In this document: in pieces, positions 1 to 10,340 of the stretch
How positions within the stretch are numbered: position 1 is the stretch's first letter
Layout: each line of letters starts with the position of its first letter
Assembly (NCBI GenBank): GCA_017654935.2
Contig: CM065683.1
Location: 3,399,879-3,463,878 of the forward strand
Direction of reading: 5' to 3'
Origin: Phymorhynchus buccinoides
Taxonomy: Eukaryota > Mollusca > Gastropoda > Neogastropoda > Raphitomidae
DNA: 64,000 bases
The notes under the pieces: generated by a model
Seen by the model: only the letters and a program-made list of their open reading frames with translations
The model's database searches: none
What the model was told of the DNA's origin: nothing
Made by a program: the position numbers and the translations under genes

Positions 1-40
1 AAGTAGGGCCTATATGTGACGATGTTGTTGTTGTTTTCAG

Positions 41-176
41 GCGGGCGTTGAAGGCGACCTTCGTGCTGATTCCGCTGTTCGGGGTTCAGCTGTTCGTCAC
101 GGTGTACCGTCTACCGGCGGGGCAACCAGGGGGCGCTGAGTATGAACAGTTCACCGTGTTCGTCACAAACTCCCAG
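41..176 (+). CDS. Class B (secretin-family) GPCR, exon with TM6 and third extracellular loop, copy 1
   Basis: This internal exon has an acceptor TTGTTTTCAG ending at 40 and a donor GTGAG at 177. It encodes 45 complete codons and ends in phase 0. The reading begins RALKATFVLIPLFGVQLF, the class B TM6 signature (basic residue, KAT, LxPLxG), and ends FTVFVTNSQ, leading into TM7. The first base completes a split codon from an exon outside the window. Known for the family: peptide-hormone receptors of the plasma membrane coupled to G proteins, usually Gs. The next exon of the same gene is at 7719-7760. Calcitonin/DH31-like, CRF/DH44-like or PTH-like receptors are all possible, and the subfamily cannot be settled without the ligand-binding N-terminus. 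Confidence 0.85.
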
Positions 177-240
177 GTGAGATGGCGTAGGCCTATGCTA
201 GTCTGTCGTTTCCGACAATGACTGCCAGATCAGCAGAAAG

Positions 241-296
<56 letters not shown>
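241..296. repeat. (TAG)n microsatellite
   Basis: About 18 uninterrupted TAG trinucleotides. The copy 3 counterpart (about 49608-49664) is interrupted by single-base indels. Confidence 0.95.
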
Positions 297-432
297 CACA
301 GCAGTTGTTGTTGCTGATTGATATGCGTATTGTTTTGTCTGCTCATCTTATTGGATTTTTGTTTCATGTTTTTATTCCATTTCAATTTTGTGTAAAGCGC
401 CCTGTAGCCTACATAGTAGGATGGGCGCTGAT

Positions 433-648
433 AGGGGAAGACGGGGTAAAAAGCGCATGGGCGGGTAAGAAGCCCACCCCAGTTATCTCATGAAATGAAG
501 CAAATTTCAGTCTCATTTTGCCCATGAGACGAGCGTTAATGTCTAGCATTCGTCTCATGGGCAAATTTGACTGAAATTTTCTTTATTTCATGAGATAATT
601 GGGATGGGCTTCTTACCCGCCCATGCGCTTTTTACCCCGTCTTCCCCT
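433..648. mobile_element. Palindromic MITE, AGGGGAAGACGGGGTAAA family, copy 1a
   Basis: A 216-bp fold-back element. It starts AGGGGAAGACGGGGTAAAAA and ends with the complementary TTTTTACCCCGTCTTCCCCT. The pairing continues nearly to the centre (CATGGGC, TATCTCATGAAAT, CATGAGACGA on one side and their complements on the other). There is no coding capacity, as expected of a non-autonomous DNA transposon. A second locus of the same family is at 15003-15221. The superfamily is not assigned because no clear target duplication is visible. Confidence 0.8.
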
Positions 649-1470
649 GTACATTTTCCTCATTATTATTATATTATTATTATTAAAGGGGGCACGTAGC
701 CTACTATTCTGGCGGGCTGGGCGAGAATTTGTTTTAGTCTGTCGTTTCCGACAATGACTGCCAGATCAGCAGAAAGGGGGCACGTAGGCTACTATTCTGG
801 TGGGCTGGGCGAGAATTTGTTGTTTTTTAGCGGAGATGCCTTGCCCAGGGTACATCCCCACTCTCTCGGCCAAAGGGATTTGAGGACACGGCTGGCGTTG
901 AGGAAGGTCCCCCCAAAAGGCCAACCCATCCTTTTGGCTGCAGCACCAGAGCCGGTGCCAAGGCCCCCTCGTTTGATCGAGAGAGTCGAAGTCTTCCGCG
1001 AAAGACTAAGCTGTAGCATGATTTTCCATTAGTGTAGAAACTCATCTATTGTACAGCTCTCATGTTACTGTTGGCCCCTACTACAGGCTAATGTCAACCA
1101 ATGCTATAAAAAAAACCTGTTTGAGTAAAGGGCGAGGGTGGATGGAAGTTCAGTTTAACGTCGCGTATCGGCTTTCGCCATGTACGACGGGCTGAACAAA
1201 CCAACCAGGGTATAAACAAAAATTTATGTTCCTGAATCACTGTCTTAGCCAAAAGGCCGAGAAGCGATCAGGGTTATTTTTCGAAGGGCGAGGGTGGGAT
1301 GGAGGTAGGCTTTTTAACGGTCAAAGTACACGGTGTTAGTTTTCATTCGGTCGCCATGGCAACGCAAGAGACTCTCTGGTAATGCTATTACTGGCCCTAT
1401 CACTGTGTTGACATGGGGAAGGAGTGAAAGCTAGCAACGTGTATTTCCCCACCTTAATGGAGAGATCGTT

Positions 1471-1701
1471 TTAACCCCTTGACTGCCGTGTAACGTAACA
1501 TGCACTGAGTTGATGACATCACTGATGACGTCATCAGATGAAGAGGAATAACCCTGATATGCTGGCTTTTTTCTCTAAAACAGTCAAGAGAGTTATATCC
1601 CCAGACCATTTTGCCGGATTGGCTCTATCAGTTGTCTTTTTTCATGGCATCATTTGTACCATAATTTTTTCTTTAATTTTCTCTGGCAGTCAAGGGGTTA
1701 A
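1471..1701. mobile_element. piggyBac-like MITE with TTAA ends
   Basis: A 231-bp element bounded by TTAA. It begins TTAACCCCTTGACTGCC and ends with the exact complement GGCAGTCAAGGGGTTAA. A duplicated TTAA target next to terminal repeats starting CCC is the hallmark of the piggyBac superfamily. No transposase is present. The interior contains a small palindrome around TGATGACGTCATCA. The copy 3 counterpart is about 50862-51085. Confidence 0.75.
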
Positions 1702-1794
1702 GCGAGTGTGTCGGTGATGATGTCAGAGCCTGAAAGGGGGCTTAAGGGCCTGCTACACTGCATACGATTCTTTCTTCTTCTTCTTCTTCGATCG

Positions 1795-2066
1795 TTCAGA
1801 CAGTTTCCTGTCAATTATGAGCGCAGATGCGTCATGCTGCCGTTATGCGCCTAACAAAGAAACAGTTAGGACCAGCAAGTCCGACTTCGGCTGGGGGAAA
1901 TGTTTTTGAAAAGTGTTTCGTGAAAAAAGGCAGGAGAATGGAAACTGGTAAGGCAGAAAGAGAGTAGATGACAGTAAGCAAAGGGAAAAGGCAGAGTCAA
2001 AGAGAGTGACAGATAAGAGGAAGCTACAAGCACAGAACTTACAGAAGGTGGGGGAACTATTTAGGG
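1795..2066 (-). repeat. Dispersed GAA-tailed repeat (SINE or LINE-tail-like), locus 1
   Basis: This segment recurs at 2770-3045, 15480-15800 and partially at 28998-29152. Shared blocks include GATGCGTCATGCTGCCGTTA, GACTTCGGCTGG, GGAGAATGG, GTAGATGACAGTA, GGCAGAGTCAAAGAGAG and CACAGAACTT-CAGAAGGTGGGG. It is flanked on the left by TTC repeats, which form a GAA tail when read on the minus strand, so the element probably lies in minus orientation. No reverse transcriptase is visible. Confidence 0.6.
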
Positions 2067-2769
2067 GGGGGGGGGGGGGGCATGCATACGATTCGATTCG
2101 CTACTGTCCGATTTTGACGTTATTGTGTGAGGCATGATATACGTGAAATTCTACTGTCTAAATACATCTGATGAAATCCTCCTAGTTATGTTCACAATAT
2201 CTATACCCCCACCCTCACCCCACTCCACGCACACCCTATTCACCACCACCCCACCCCACCCCGCACACGAATCTGATACAATATCCGTATTTGTTGTAAC
2301 AGACATTTTGTTTGATTTGAATCGTGTATGGCTCCCCCCCACCTGTGTGCGCATCCAACGGAAGTGTCGCCATCTTAGTCAGATTTGTGTGTAAACAGCA
2401 TCGATCTGGCATTTTTCAAACAAAGTTACTGACTAAGATGGCGGTCTCCCATAATATGGCACGCTCCTTGTGGCCGGATATGACGACACGTGGGTACCAG
2501 CCATAGCCGTCTACTTGAGTGTAGTGAGCCAGAATAGCAAAATACATATTATTTTTAGACGGAAGTATTTCACTTGAATCATGATGACTCACAGACATGG
2601 TCACTATCATGTCGTATTGGGGTCACATCGTATCCAGTGTGGCTGGTCCTGTGATTAGTACTACAGACAATAGCTAAATGCGTTGGTCTTCAATATAACT
2701 CTTTCTGGTAAAGCCAGAATGGACTGGCACAAAGGAATAAAAAGGCTTCTTCTTCTTCTTCCTCTTCTT

Positions 2770-3045
2770 CTTCGTTCGCTCCGTCAGTTTCCTAACAATT
2801 ATGAGCGCTGATGCGTCATGCTGCCGTTATGCGCCTAACGAAGAAAACAGTCCGACTTCGGCTGGAGAGAAAACCAACTCTTTACCAGACTTTATACAGA
2901 ACAAAGGCGGGAGAATGGGCCAGAAAGGCAGGAAGAGAGTAGATGACAGTATGTAGTGAGCAAAGGGAAAAGGCAGAGTCAAAGAGAGATTAGAGGAAGT
3001 TACAAGCACAGAACTTCCAGAAGGTGGGGACTATTTGACAAAAGA
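2770..3045 (-). repeat. Dispersed GAA-tailed repeat, locus 2
   Basis: Second copy of the family seen at 1795-2066, only about 0.7 kb away and in the same orientation. It is preceded by TTC repeats (2747-2776). The right end, CAGAAGGTGGGGACTATTTG, abuts the ATC-rich block. Copy 3 counterpart: about 52145-52400. Confidence 0.6.
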
Positions 3046-3065
3046 CAACCCCCCGCCCCACCCCC

Positions 3066-3495
3066 CACATCATCATCATCATCATCATCATCATCAACAA
3101 CATCATCAACAACAATAACATAACATATCATCATCATCATCGTCGTCGTCATCGTCATCATTGCCGTCATCATCATCATCATCATCAACAACAACAACAA
3201 CACCAACAACAACATCATCGTCATCATCGTCATCGTCATCATCATCGTCATTATCATCATCATTATCATCATCATCAACATCATCATCGTCGTTGTCGTC
3301 GTCGTCATCATCATAGTCATCAACAACAACAACAACAACATCATCATCATCGTCGTCGTCATCGTCGTCGTCATCATCATCATCATCATCATCAACAACA
3401 ACATCATCATCATCGTCATCGTCGTCGTCGTCGTCGTCATCATCATCATCATCATCATCATCATCGTCGTCGTCATCATCATCTTCTTCTTCTTC
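3066..3495. repeat. (ATC)n/(GTC)n/(AAC)n trinucleotide block
   Basis: About 430 bp of alternating ATC, GTC and AAC trinucleotides ending in TTC. It stays open in several frames (poly-Asp, poly-Met/Thr) only because the period is three. No gene is implied. Copy 3 counterpart: 52425-52890, degraded by indels. Confidence 0.95.
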
Positions 3496-4470
3496 TTCTA
3501 CTTCGTTGTAGTCATCGTCACAATCTCTACTCTTCGTCATGTATAGATCATGATAGATCTATATACATGTAGTAACTAGTAGTTTTTACTGTTTTTGGTA
3601 TTAAGACGATGTCGTCATGCGGTAACTATGCGCTGTAGCTGACGATAATATTGCGCGCTTATATGTTGCAGAACTAAGGATGTGTTTTTTTAGATTTTGA
3701 AGTGCACTTTCAAAATATAATGCAAAAAAATCCCTTTTGGATTTGTAAGCATGGTGCCGTCTTTTGGTGTTCATATTTTTTTAATTTTCGAGCAAGATGC
3801 TGCAGGATTCTAGGGATTATTTTGTTCCATTGTGCTTAGATCTAAATTCGCTGCCGGGGAGTCCTTGTGTCGCCATTTTTGTCAGCAAGTTGGGGGAAAA
3901 ACTTTCTTTCCTACATACCGTTTTTATTATTCGGTAAGTGTTAACTGAGTAGATTAAAATTAGAATGGATGGGAATTAGTGACAAAGAAATATATAGAGA
4001 GGAATGATTTTGTTATTTGCTAATTGTCCTGGTGTTATAAATTTTGCCTGTTGTTAGGAGTGAACGGTACCAGAATTCTGCAAACTTGTGCAAGTATTGA
4101 AATTACCTAATTTTGAATGTTGTTGGAACACTTTCATGGAGTTTTAATATTTTGTTTAAAAGCCAAAGATGACCTGTTTTAGTGCGTGCTGCAGTGTTGG
4201 AAGCATAGGAAATTGCAGGGGCGCAGTAGCCCGGGGGGGGAAAAGTGGTCCGGCCATGGGACCATTTAATTTTTAAATCCATGAATTGTCCTTACACTTA
4301 CAGAAGAGGTGAAACTAGAGAGATTTAGTTATTTCCATAAACATTGGAATGGGTGATTGATAATGTTGACCTTGGCCTTGGGTCAAAAAGAGTTATGGTT
4401 TTCTTTGGAAAAAGTGAAATTCTAGCACAACAAAATAGCAGACAAAAGTTGATGGATTCATCTTCACAAG

Positions 4471-4579
<109 letters not shown>

Positions 4580-4739
4580 ACACTAGTGATTCTGTCCAAC
4601 TGCCTGCGCATTTTCCTGGCTTCTCAATTCCATGACGTGGATGCAATTTAGTCGTCCGTCACACTCTACAAATAGAAAAACACTATCCTCCAATTTTTGA
4701 TGGTTCTGTTTTTTTCATCCCCACCCCCACCAATATTAT

Positions 4740-4980
4740 ATGGGGTCTTTTTTTCTTCTTATTATTCTCCTCCTTCTGCTGCTGCTCCTCCTTCTTCTAC
4801 TCCTGCTCCTCCGTCTTCTTCTGCTCCTCCTGCTCCTACTCCTGCTCCGTCTTCTTCTTCTGCTCCTCCTCCTCCTTCTTCTACTACACAAATTGTCGTT
4901 GCATTATTGCACCCCACCCTCACAAGTATTGTTTTCCTTATCTTCTTTTCTTTTTCCTCCTCAACATCATTCTCGTTTGT

Positions 4981-5059
<79 letters not shown>

Positions 5060-5305
5060 TCATAATCTCTCCTTCTTTTCTTCTTTCTTCTTCTTCTTTA
5101 ATTTAGGAGAAGGAAAGAAGTAAAACGTTTGTTTCTTTTCTTTTGCCCCCAGCCCCTTCCCCATTGCTGCATATTGTTTCTTCTTCTTCTTCTTCTCTTC
5201 CTCTTCCTCCTCATTCTTCCTCTCCTCCTCCTCCTCCTCCTCCTCCTCCTCTCTCCTCCTCCTCTCTTCTCCTCCTCTTCCTCCTCCTCCTCTTTTTTTT
5301 ATAGT
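4740..5305. repeat. Polypyrimidine TTC/CTC/CT-rich block
   Basis: An almost pure pyrimidine strand containing TTC, CTC and TGC trinucleotides, a pure (CT)n stretch (about 4983-5057) and more CTC repeats (5215-5300). Open frames here are Leu/Ser/Pro artefacts. It could form triplex (H-DNA) structures, but that is inference from composition. Confidence 0.9.
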
Positions 5306-6853
5306 CCTAATGTAGAGACGGAAGGAAGGAAAGTTTGGTTTGGGGAGGTGGGTGGGGGTGGGGAGTGGGAGGGGTTAACTTGACTCACTCAATCTCAGTC
5401 TGTCACATTGTTTGTCATCCCCATCCTGATAGTTACTTTCTGCACAATCAATCTATCCCACAACCCACCCACCCCTCCCCCTACCTATTCAAACCTCCAC
5501 TCCCTCTCTGCATCTGTTCTCTCAGTCCCACCCTCCTTCCTCTTTGCGGTGGTGCATAAGAATATCAGATATAAATCGCATAAAAAGCATGCTTTTGAGG
5601 GAGACGGAAAACAAAACAAGATGGAACAGCCATATAAACTGTGTCCCAGTTCAAGACAACACCAAAACAAAAGCAACATTCAAAAGAAATTTCCATAAAT
5701 ACAAATGGAAATTTAAATTTCAAGTTATCTCCCTTGCATTTCATCACACTATAAGATGCAATTTACAGTTATGAGATAATAAAGATGATTTGATTTGATT
5801 TGATTTGATTTTGGTGAAATTCAGGGGAGTTAATTTTGGACTCTAAGGCCATCATTTATAAATGAAATTCCTGTATTGGCATAGCGTTACTTAGAAATGA
5901 GATATTTTACCACAAAATATTATTAGGCAACACATTTTCACTATACCTTTTATTTTATTTTTTACTTTCAATCTTTTTATTATTTGCATGAAATGACTTA
6001 ATATATATGTAAGGTGATTTACTTCTTTTTTTTTTTTTTTTTGGGGGGTGACAAGGCCGAAGAGGGCGTTAAACCCTATTATCACCCCTTTTTTTTATAC
6101 TAACAACTACTTTTCAACCAATAAAAAGCAAACAAGAATGACATTTGCGATGTAACTTTAGTGTTGTCTTTTGATACCAAAAAAATGTGTGGGTTTCTGT
6201 CTGACCTAGTGTGTGGTGTTGTGATGCATTCATTCTGTTGGTGTTTATTATGCTGGTGTGTGAGCGCGTGTGTCAGCGTGTGCAGAATTTTGTGAATGAA
6301 AACATATATGAAGAAAAAACAAATTACATGACTCAAATGAGAACATAAATGCCAATAGGCCCATCCTTGCGGCGAAATCGAAAGAAAAGCAAGGGAAAAC
6401 ACTATTACAACATGAAATAAGTTATCAACAACACCATTATCATCAATCCCGGATTGTCACTCTACCTATTTTGGTTTAAATCTACCCATTATATTTGAAA
6501 TAATCTGTGTATTTGATATTCAAAATCTTCTTCTCACAGGGATTATGTCGATATGGCTTGCCATTCTGTGAATCTGACAACGCGTGCAGTAAGTTCAAGG
6601 TCTAAGGAACCATTGTGCCAAGTTTCATTACGATAGGTTCAGTGGTTTGGGCGCTATGGACTGGAACACAATTCCGTGCACGGACACAACACACACACAC
6701 ACACACATACTGGACAACGCACAGCTCTCGTCCCCATCCCAATGTACCCCCGTTCTGTAAGAACTGGGAATACAAACACAAACAAAGCAACAGCTTTTTT
6801 CACATTGTTGATTTAGGCATATTACGCTTCTTCTTTTTCTTTATTTCGTATTT

Positions 6854-7300
6854 GTGACCCAGCACCACGAAAGGGACATTAAGTCGCTGGGCTAAACTAG
6901 CCCAGCCACTCTCACAAAAAGAAACTCACAAAGGCTTGCAAAGTCAAAAATCTAATTTTTATCAATTTTGAGTTATGAGTATTTTTGTGCTCTCTAACAT
7001 CTTACCTTTCATATCCATAAAGGATCATCTTTAACATGATCTCTAAATGTTAAAAAAAAAGTGCTTTAGAATTAGTAGGTTGATGCATTTTCTTAGGATT
7101 GGCTAGACTTTAGACTGCGATTTCTCAAAATGGCTGACAGTCACCCTACCAACTTTAAATGCTCATAATTCTGCTACAAAAAAGGACACAAGAATGGGCT
7201 TTATATCATTAGAAAGACAATTGCTTGAAGTGTCCAACTGTGCCGTTTTCTCAGAACGGTCATTTTGACACTTAATGTCCCTTTCGTGGTTCTGGGTCAC
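6854..7300. mobile_element. 447-bp terminal-inverted-repeat element, copy 1
   Basis: Begins GTGACCCAGCACCACGAAAG and ends with the near-complement CTTTCGTGGTTCTGGGTCAC, giving terminal inverted repeats of about 30 bp that also include GGGACATTAAG and CTTAATGTCCC. ATTT lies on both outer sides, consistent with a 4-bp target duplication. No transposase is present, so this is a non-autonomous element. Copy 3 counterpart: about 56045-56485. Confidence 0.7.
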
Positions 7301-7718
7301 ATTTTTCACGCAGAGAGAATATGATGAATTCTAAATGCAAACGATTTACTGGTATATCAATTTTTAACCCTTTTTTTTAAAGGGGGGGGGGGGGGGGGTT
7401 GATCAGTGGGAGAGAGAGAGTGTGTGTGTTTGGTTGTGTTTGCTTTTGATTTGGTTTGTTTCTTAAACCTGTCAAGAATTTGATCTGCATTTTACCGAAA
7501 AACTCAATCCATTAATAAAAAAGGTAATAATATATACCTTCTTCATAAGCATTTGTTATCTTCAGTTTTTGTGTAGTGAACTGTTCTCTCTCACTCTCCC
7601 CGTTCCCTCCATAATATTAACTCTTCATATCCATCCACCGAGTCCTATGTTCTGACATTTATTGTGTGTGTGTGTATGTGTGTGCATATGCATGCGTGTG
7701 ATGTCTGTTTGCTTGCAG

Positions 7719-7760
7719 GGCTTTTTCGTGGCGCTGATATTCTGCTTCTTCAACGGCGAG
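7719..7760 (+). CDS. Class B GPCR, 42-bp TM7 exon, copy 1
   Basis: Acceptor GCTTGCAG ends at 7718 and donor GTAAG starts at 7761. The 14 codons read GFFVALIFCFFNGE, the invariant class B TM7 motif (QGFFV...CFxNGEV; the preceding Q is the last codon of the exon at 41-176). A separate 42-bp phase-0 exon at this position is typical of class B receptor genes. This exon is what fixes the gene identity. It is followed by the tail exon at 16084. Confidence 0.9.
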
Positions 7761-7965
7761 GTAAGAGGTTTGGTGAAGACGTTGTGTTGCTTCTTTAGTG
7801 TTTGAGTTTTCTCTTTTCTGATCAATAAGCTTGCGTCAAGGAAAAAAAATTATAGTTTTAATTCTTTGCCTATTCTTCTACTTTTTTTGTTTTCCCTCTG
7901 TCTTTCTTTTTTTTTCTTTGTTACCCCTTCCCCTCCATCTCATCCCTGACTATGCGCACTCTCTT

Positions 7966-7967
<2 letters not shown>

Positions 7968-8057
<90 letters not shown>

Positions 8058-8060
8058 GCA
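7968..8060. repeat. (CT)n microsatellite
   Basis: CT repeat with a few single-base interruptions. Confidence 0.95.
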
Positions 8061-8161
8061 CCCCCTATATTTATTATTCCATTCATAATTTCCCCATTCC
8101 CTGATTTGAATTGTGGTCTGTGGCCAATGAAAACATTTCGTTTATTCGTTCGTTCTCTGTT

Positions 8162-8318
<157 letters not shown>

Positions 8319-8581
8319 TAGACTGATATTCACATGCATGTACACATACACACACACGCACTCGTGCACTCTTACACACACAGACGCGCACATGCATACA
8401 CACATGCGCGCATGCGCGCACACACCACAGGAATATCATAAACATAGCTTTTTATCCTACATACCCGACATTTTTGTTATTTTGGACATCTAAATTGAGC
8501 AATTAATTTGTACTATTTATGCTTATTTTGTTTGAGTGTTTTTTGTTTTATGAAATAGGTAGTAGGGGCCTATGAGCGGCT

Positions 8582-8774
8582 TAGCTGGCTGTTTTGACAG
8601 CCAGGTGGCATAGCGCTCGAGTGGGGCTAATCCTCTCTATATTCTTAGTTGGGGATAAAGAGAGGGGGAGAGGAGTCCCTCCCTCTCTCTCTCTTTCTCT
8701 ACCCCCAACTAAAGATATCACGAGATAAGGCCCTATTGAGTTGGTTGCCACCTGGCGGTCAAATTGGCGAGCTA
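8582..8774. repeat. Hairpin-forming inverted repeat
   Basis: A 29-bp arm at 8582-8610 pairs imperfectly with 8746-8774 (TAGCTGGCTGTTTTGACAGC against the complement of GCGGTCAAATTGGCGAGCTA, with CCAGGTGGCA shared). An inner pair AGTTGGGG / CCCCAACT flanks a GA-rich then CT-rich loop. It is probably a small fold-back element and has no coding capacity. Confidence 0.55.
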
Positions 8775-9399
8775 GGTTGACCATTGCATTGCTTTTTTCT
8801 GTTGCTGGTTTGTTTTGGGTGTGTTTATTGTAAGGCCTGTCTTTGTGTTTAACAATGTCTCACTCTGCTTCATTTCTGTCTGTTCTCATTTATCTCCCTA
8901 ACCCCAAAAGTATGGTAAGATGGGGGGAAACGCCCCCCTACGCAAGAAATCCTTTGTTTCTTCTTTCTGAACCAACAGACATTGTGTATTAACTGTAAAC
9001 AACAGAGGCCTAGCCACACTACAACATAATGCTAACCGTTTGAAATTTGACAGAATTATTTATTGCAGGCAAGAGGCAATAAATGAAAAACAAAAAAGTC
9101 CCTTTTGCCCCGCCTTCCCATATTTAGTGACTGTGGAAACAAGATTTGTTTCTTTGATTCTATGCCGCCCACAGAAAGTTAGGGAAGCTTATCAAATCAT
9201 CGATATTTCAAAAATGACAAAGCCACATCTTTGAATTTTTAACAGTGGTTTATTAAATGCATAAACAGAATGCATGCAAAAAAAAACCGACAGCAATCTA
9301 TTGAGTAGAAACACTCTTAGTTGTTTTTTTAAACAGGGATACCATACTTTTTGAAGACCGCAACATCAGAAAATGTCACGAGAAAGTGTCAATTAAGAG

Positions 9400-10340
9400 C
9401 GTCAAGAAAGACTCCAAAACGAGTATATCCACCAGAATTTGCCATGCACTTTGCTCAGTATCATCCCATGCAGTGTACAAACCTCATTGTCTGTTCCTGT
9501 GGAATGACCTGCCACTCCAGCTGGAGAAAATCCAGTAGCCGCTCCAGTGTCTGTTGGGGAGGATAGTTCTTGCGTGCTCTCAGCTGGTCTCAAAGGGTTT
9601 CCTCAGGGCTGAGATCCAGACTGCATTATATTATGCTGGCCAAGTTAGTCGTACCCCTCCTGGCTGCTGGATCCAGTTGTTTGGGACACGGCCCTGGTGA
9701 GTACGACCATTGTCACCATGGAACCCCACTCCCTAGTGCAAGCATATAAAGTGCTGCCGCAACAAGAAGGCCTAGGGTCTTGTTGATGAGCCTCTGAGTG
9801 TTTAAGTTTCCTCGAACGTGATACAGTGGGATTCTGTGATGAGTAGAAAAGACTGCCCATACCATGATGGAACCCCCGCCATGGGCTGTCACGTGCTGGA
9901 TGCAGTCTTCATGGAACCGTTCGCCTGGCTTTTTCCAGATTCCATGAGTCCATGAGGATGATCTGAAACTCGTCCATGACCAGAACTAATGACCCTGTTG
10001 ACGTGTCCATTGTCCATAATGGCGACACCGGCCCTGGTGAGCAGCTTTGTGAGCTGGAGTTAGCCTGACGAGCGTAGAGCTGGACTTGGTGCAGGAGGCT
10101 TAACCCTGTCCGAGTGGAGTTGTTGAGGTCTGATGCTGTCCTTAGATGTAGCCTGATGTGGCTGGTCGGGGTTATCTGGTCAGACAGGGCGTGCCTGGCA
10201 TGGTACTGGTTCACCCGCCTGGTGTTCTTTCTGGGTCTCCCTGACTGTCGCCTTTTCTGGGCTTGGCTGGTGGTCTGGAACCGCTGTTTCAGCCTGGTTA
10301 TGACTGATGGGCGGAGTTTAAAGTCGGTGACCTAATTTCA
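9400..10340 (-). pseudogene. Tc1/mariner-family transposase remnant
   Basis: Read on the minus strand in shifting frames, this region contains recognisable Tc1 transposase parts in order. These are an N-terminal DNA-binding segment (RLKQRFQTTSQAQKRRQSGR), the region of the first catalytic Asp (VMDEFQ), the hallmark GGGSIMVWAVFS at 9857-9880, RIPLYHVRGNLNTQ, then in another frame GDNGRTHQGRV (equivalent to the DNxxPH motif) and LTWPA. Frameshifts and stops separate these blocks, so it is dead. Terminal repeats were not found with confidence. The element is missing from copy 3, where about 4.5 kb is absent. Confidence 0.75.

Noticed and set aside
3000..3540. Poly-Asp and Met-Thr frames
   Set aside because: Trinucleotide ATC/GTC repeats with period three. 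No splice or start context and no domain.
6560..6720. SINE-like stretch (GTGCCAAGTTTCATTACGAT...TTGGGCGCTATGGA) followed by AC repeats
   Set aside because: It resembles the 3' ends of some retroelements, but no second copy outside the copy 3 counterpart is in the window, so the repeat status is unproven.
8340..8430. Alternating GCGCGCATGCGCGC as a Z-DNA or regulatory site
   Set aside because: Only a simple-repeat margin between CT and AC tracts. Nothing ties it to regulation.
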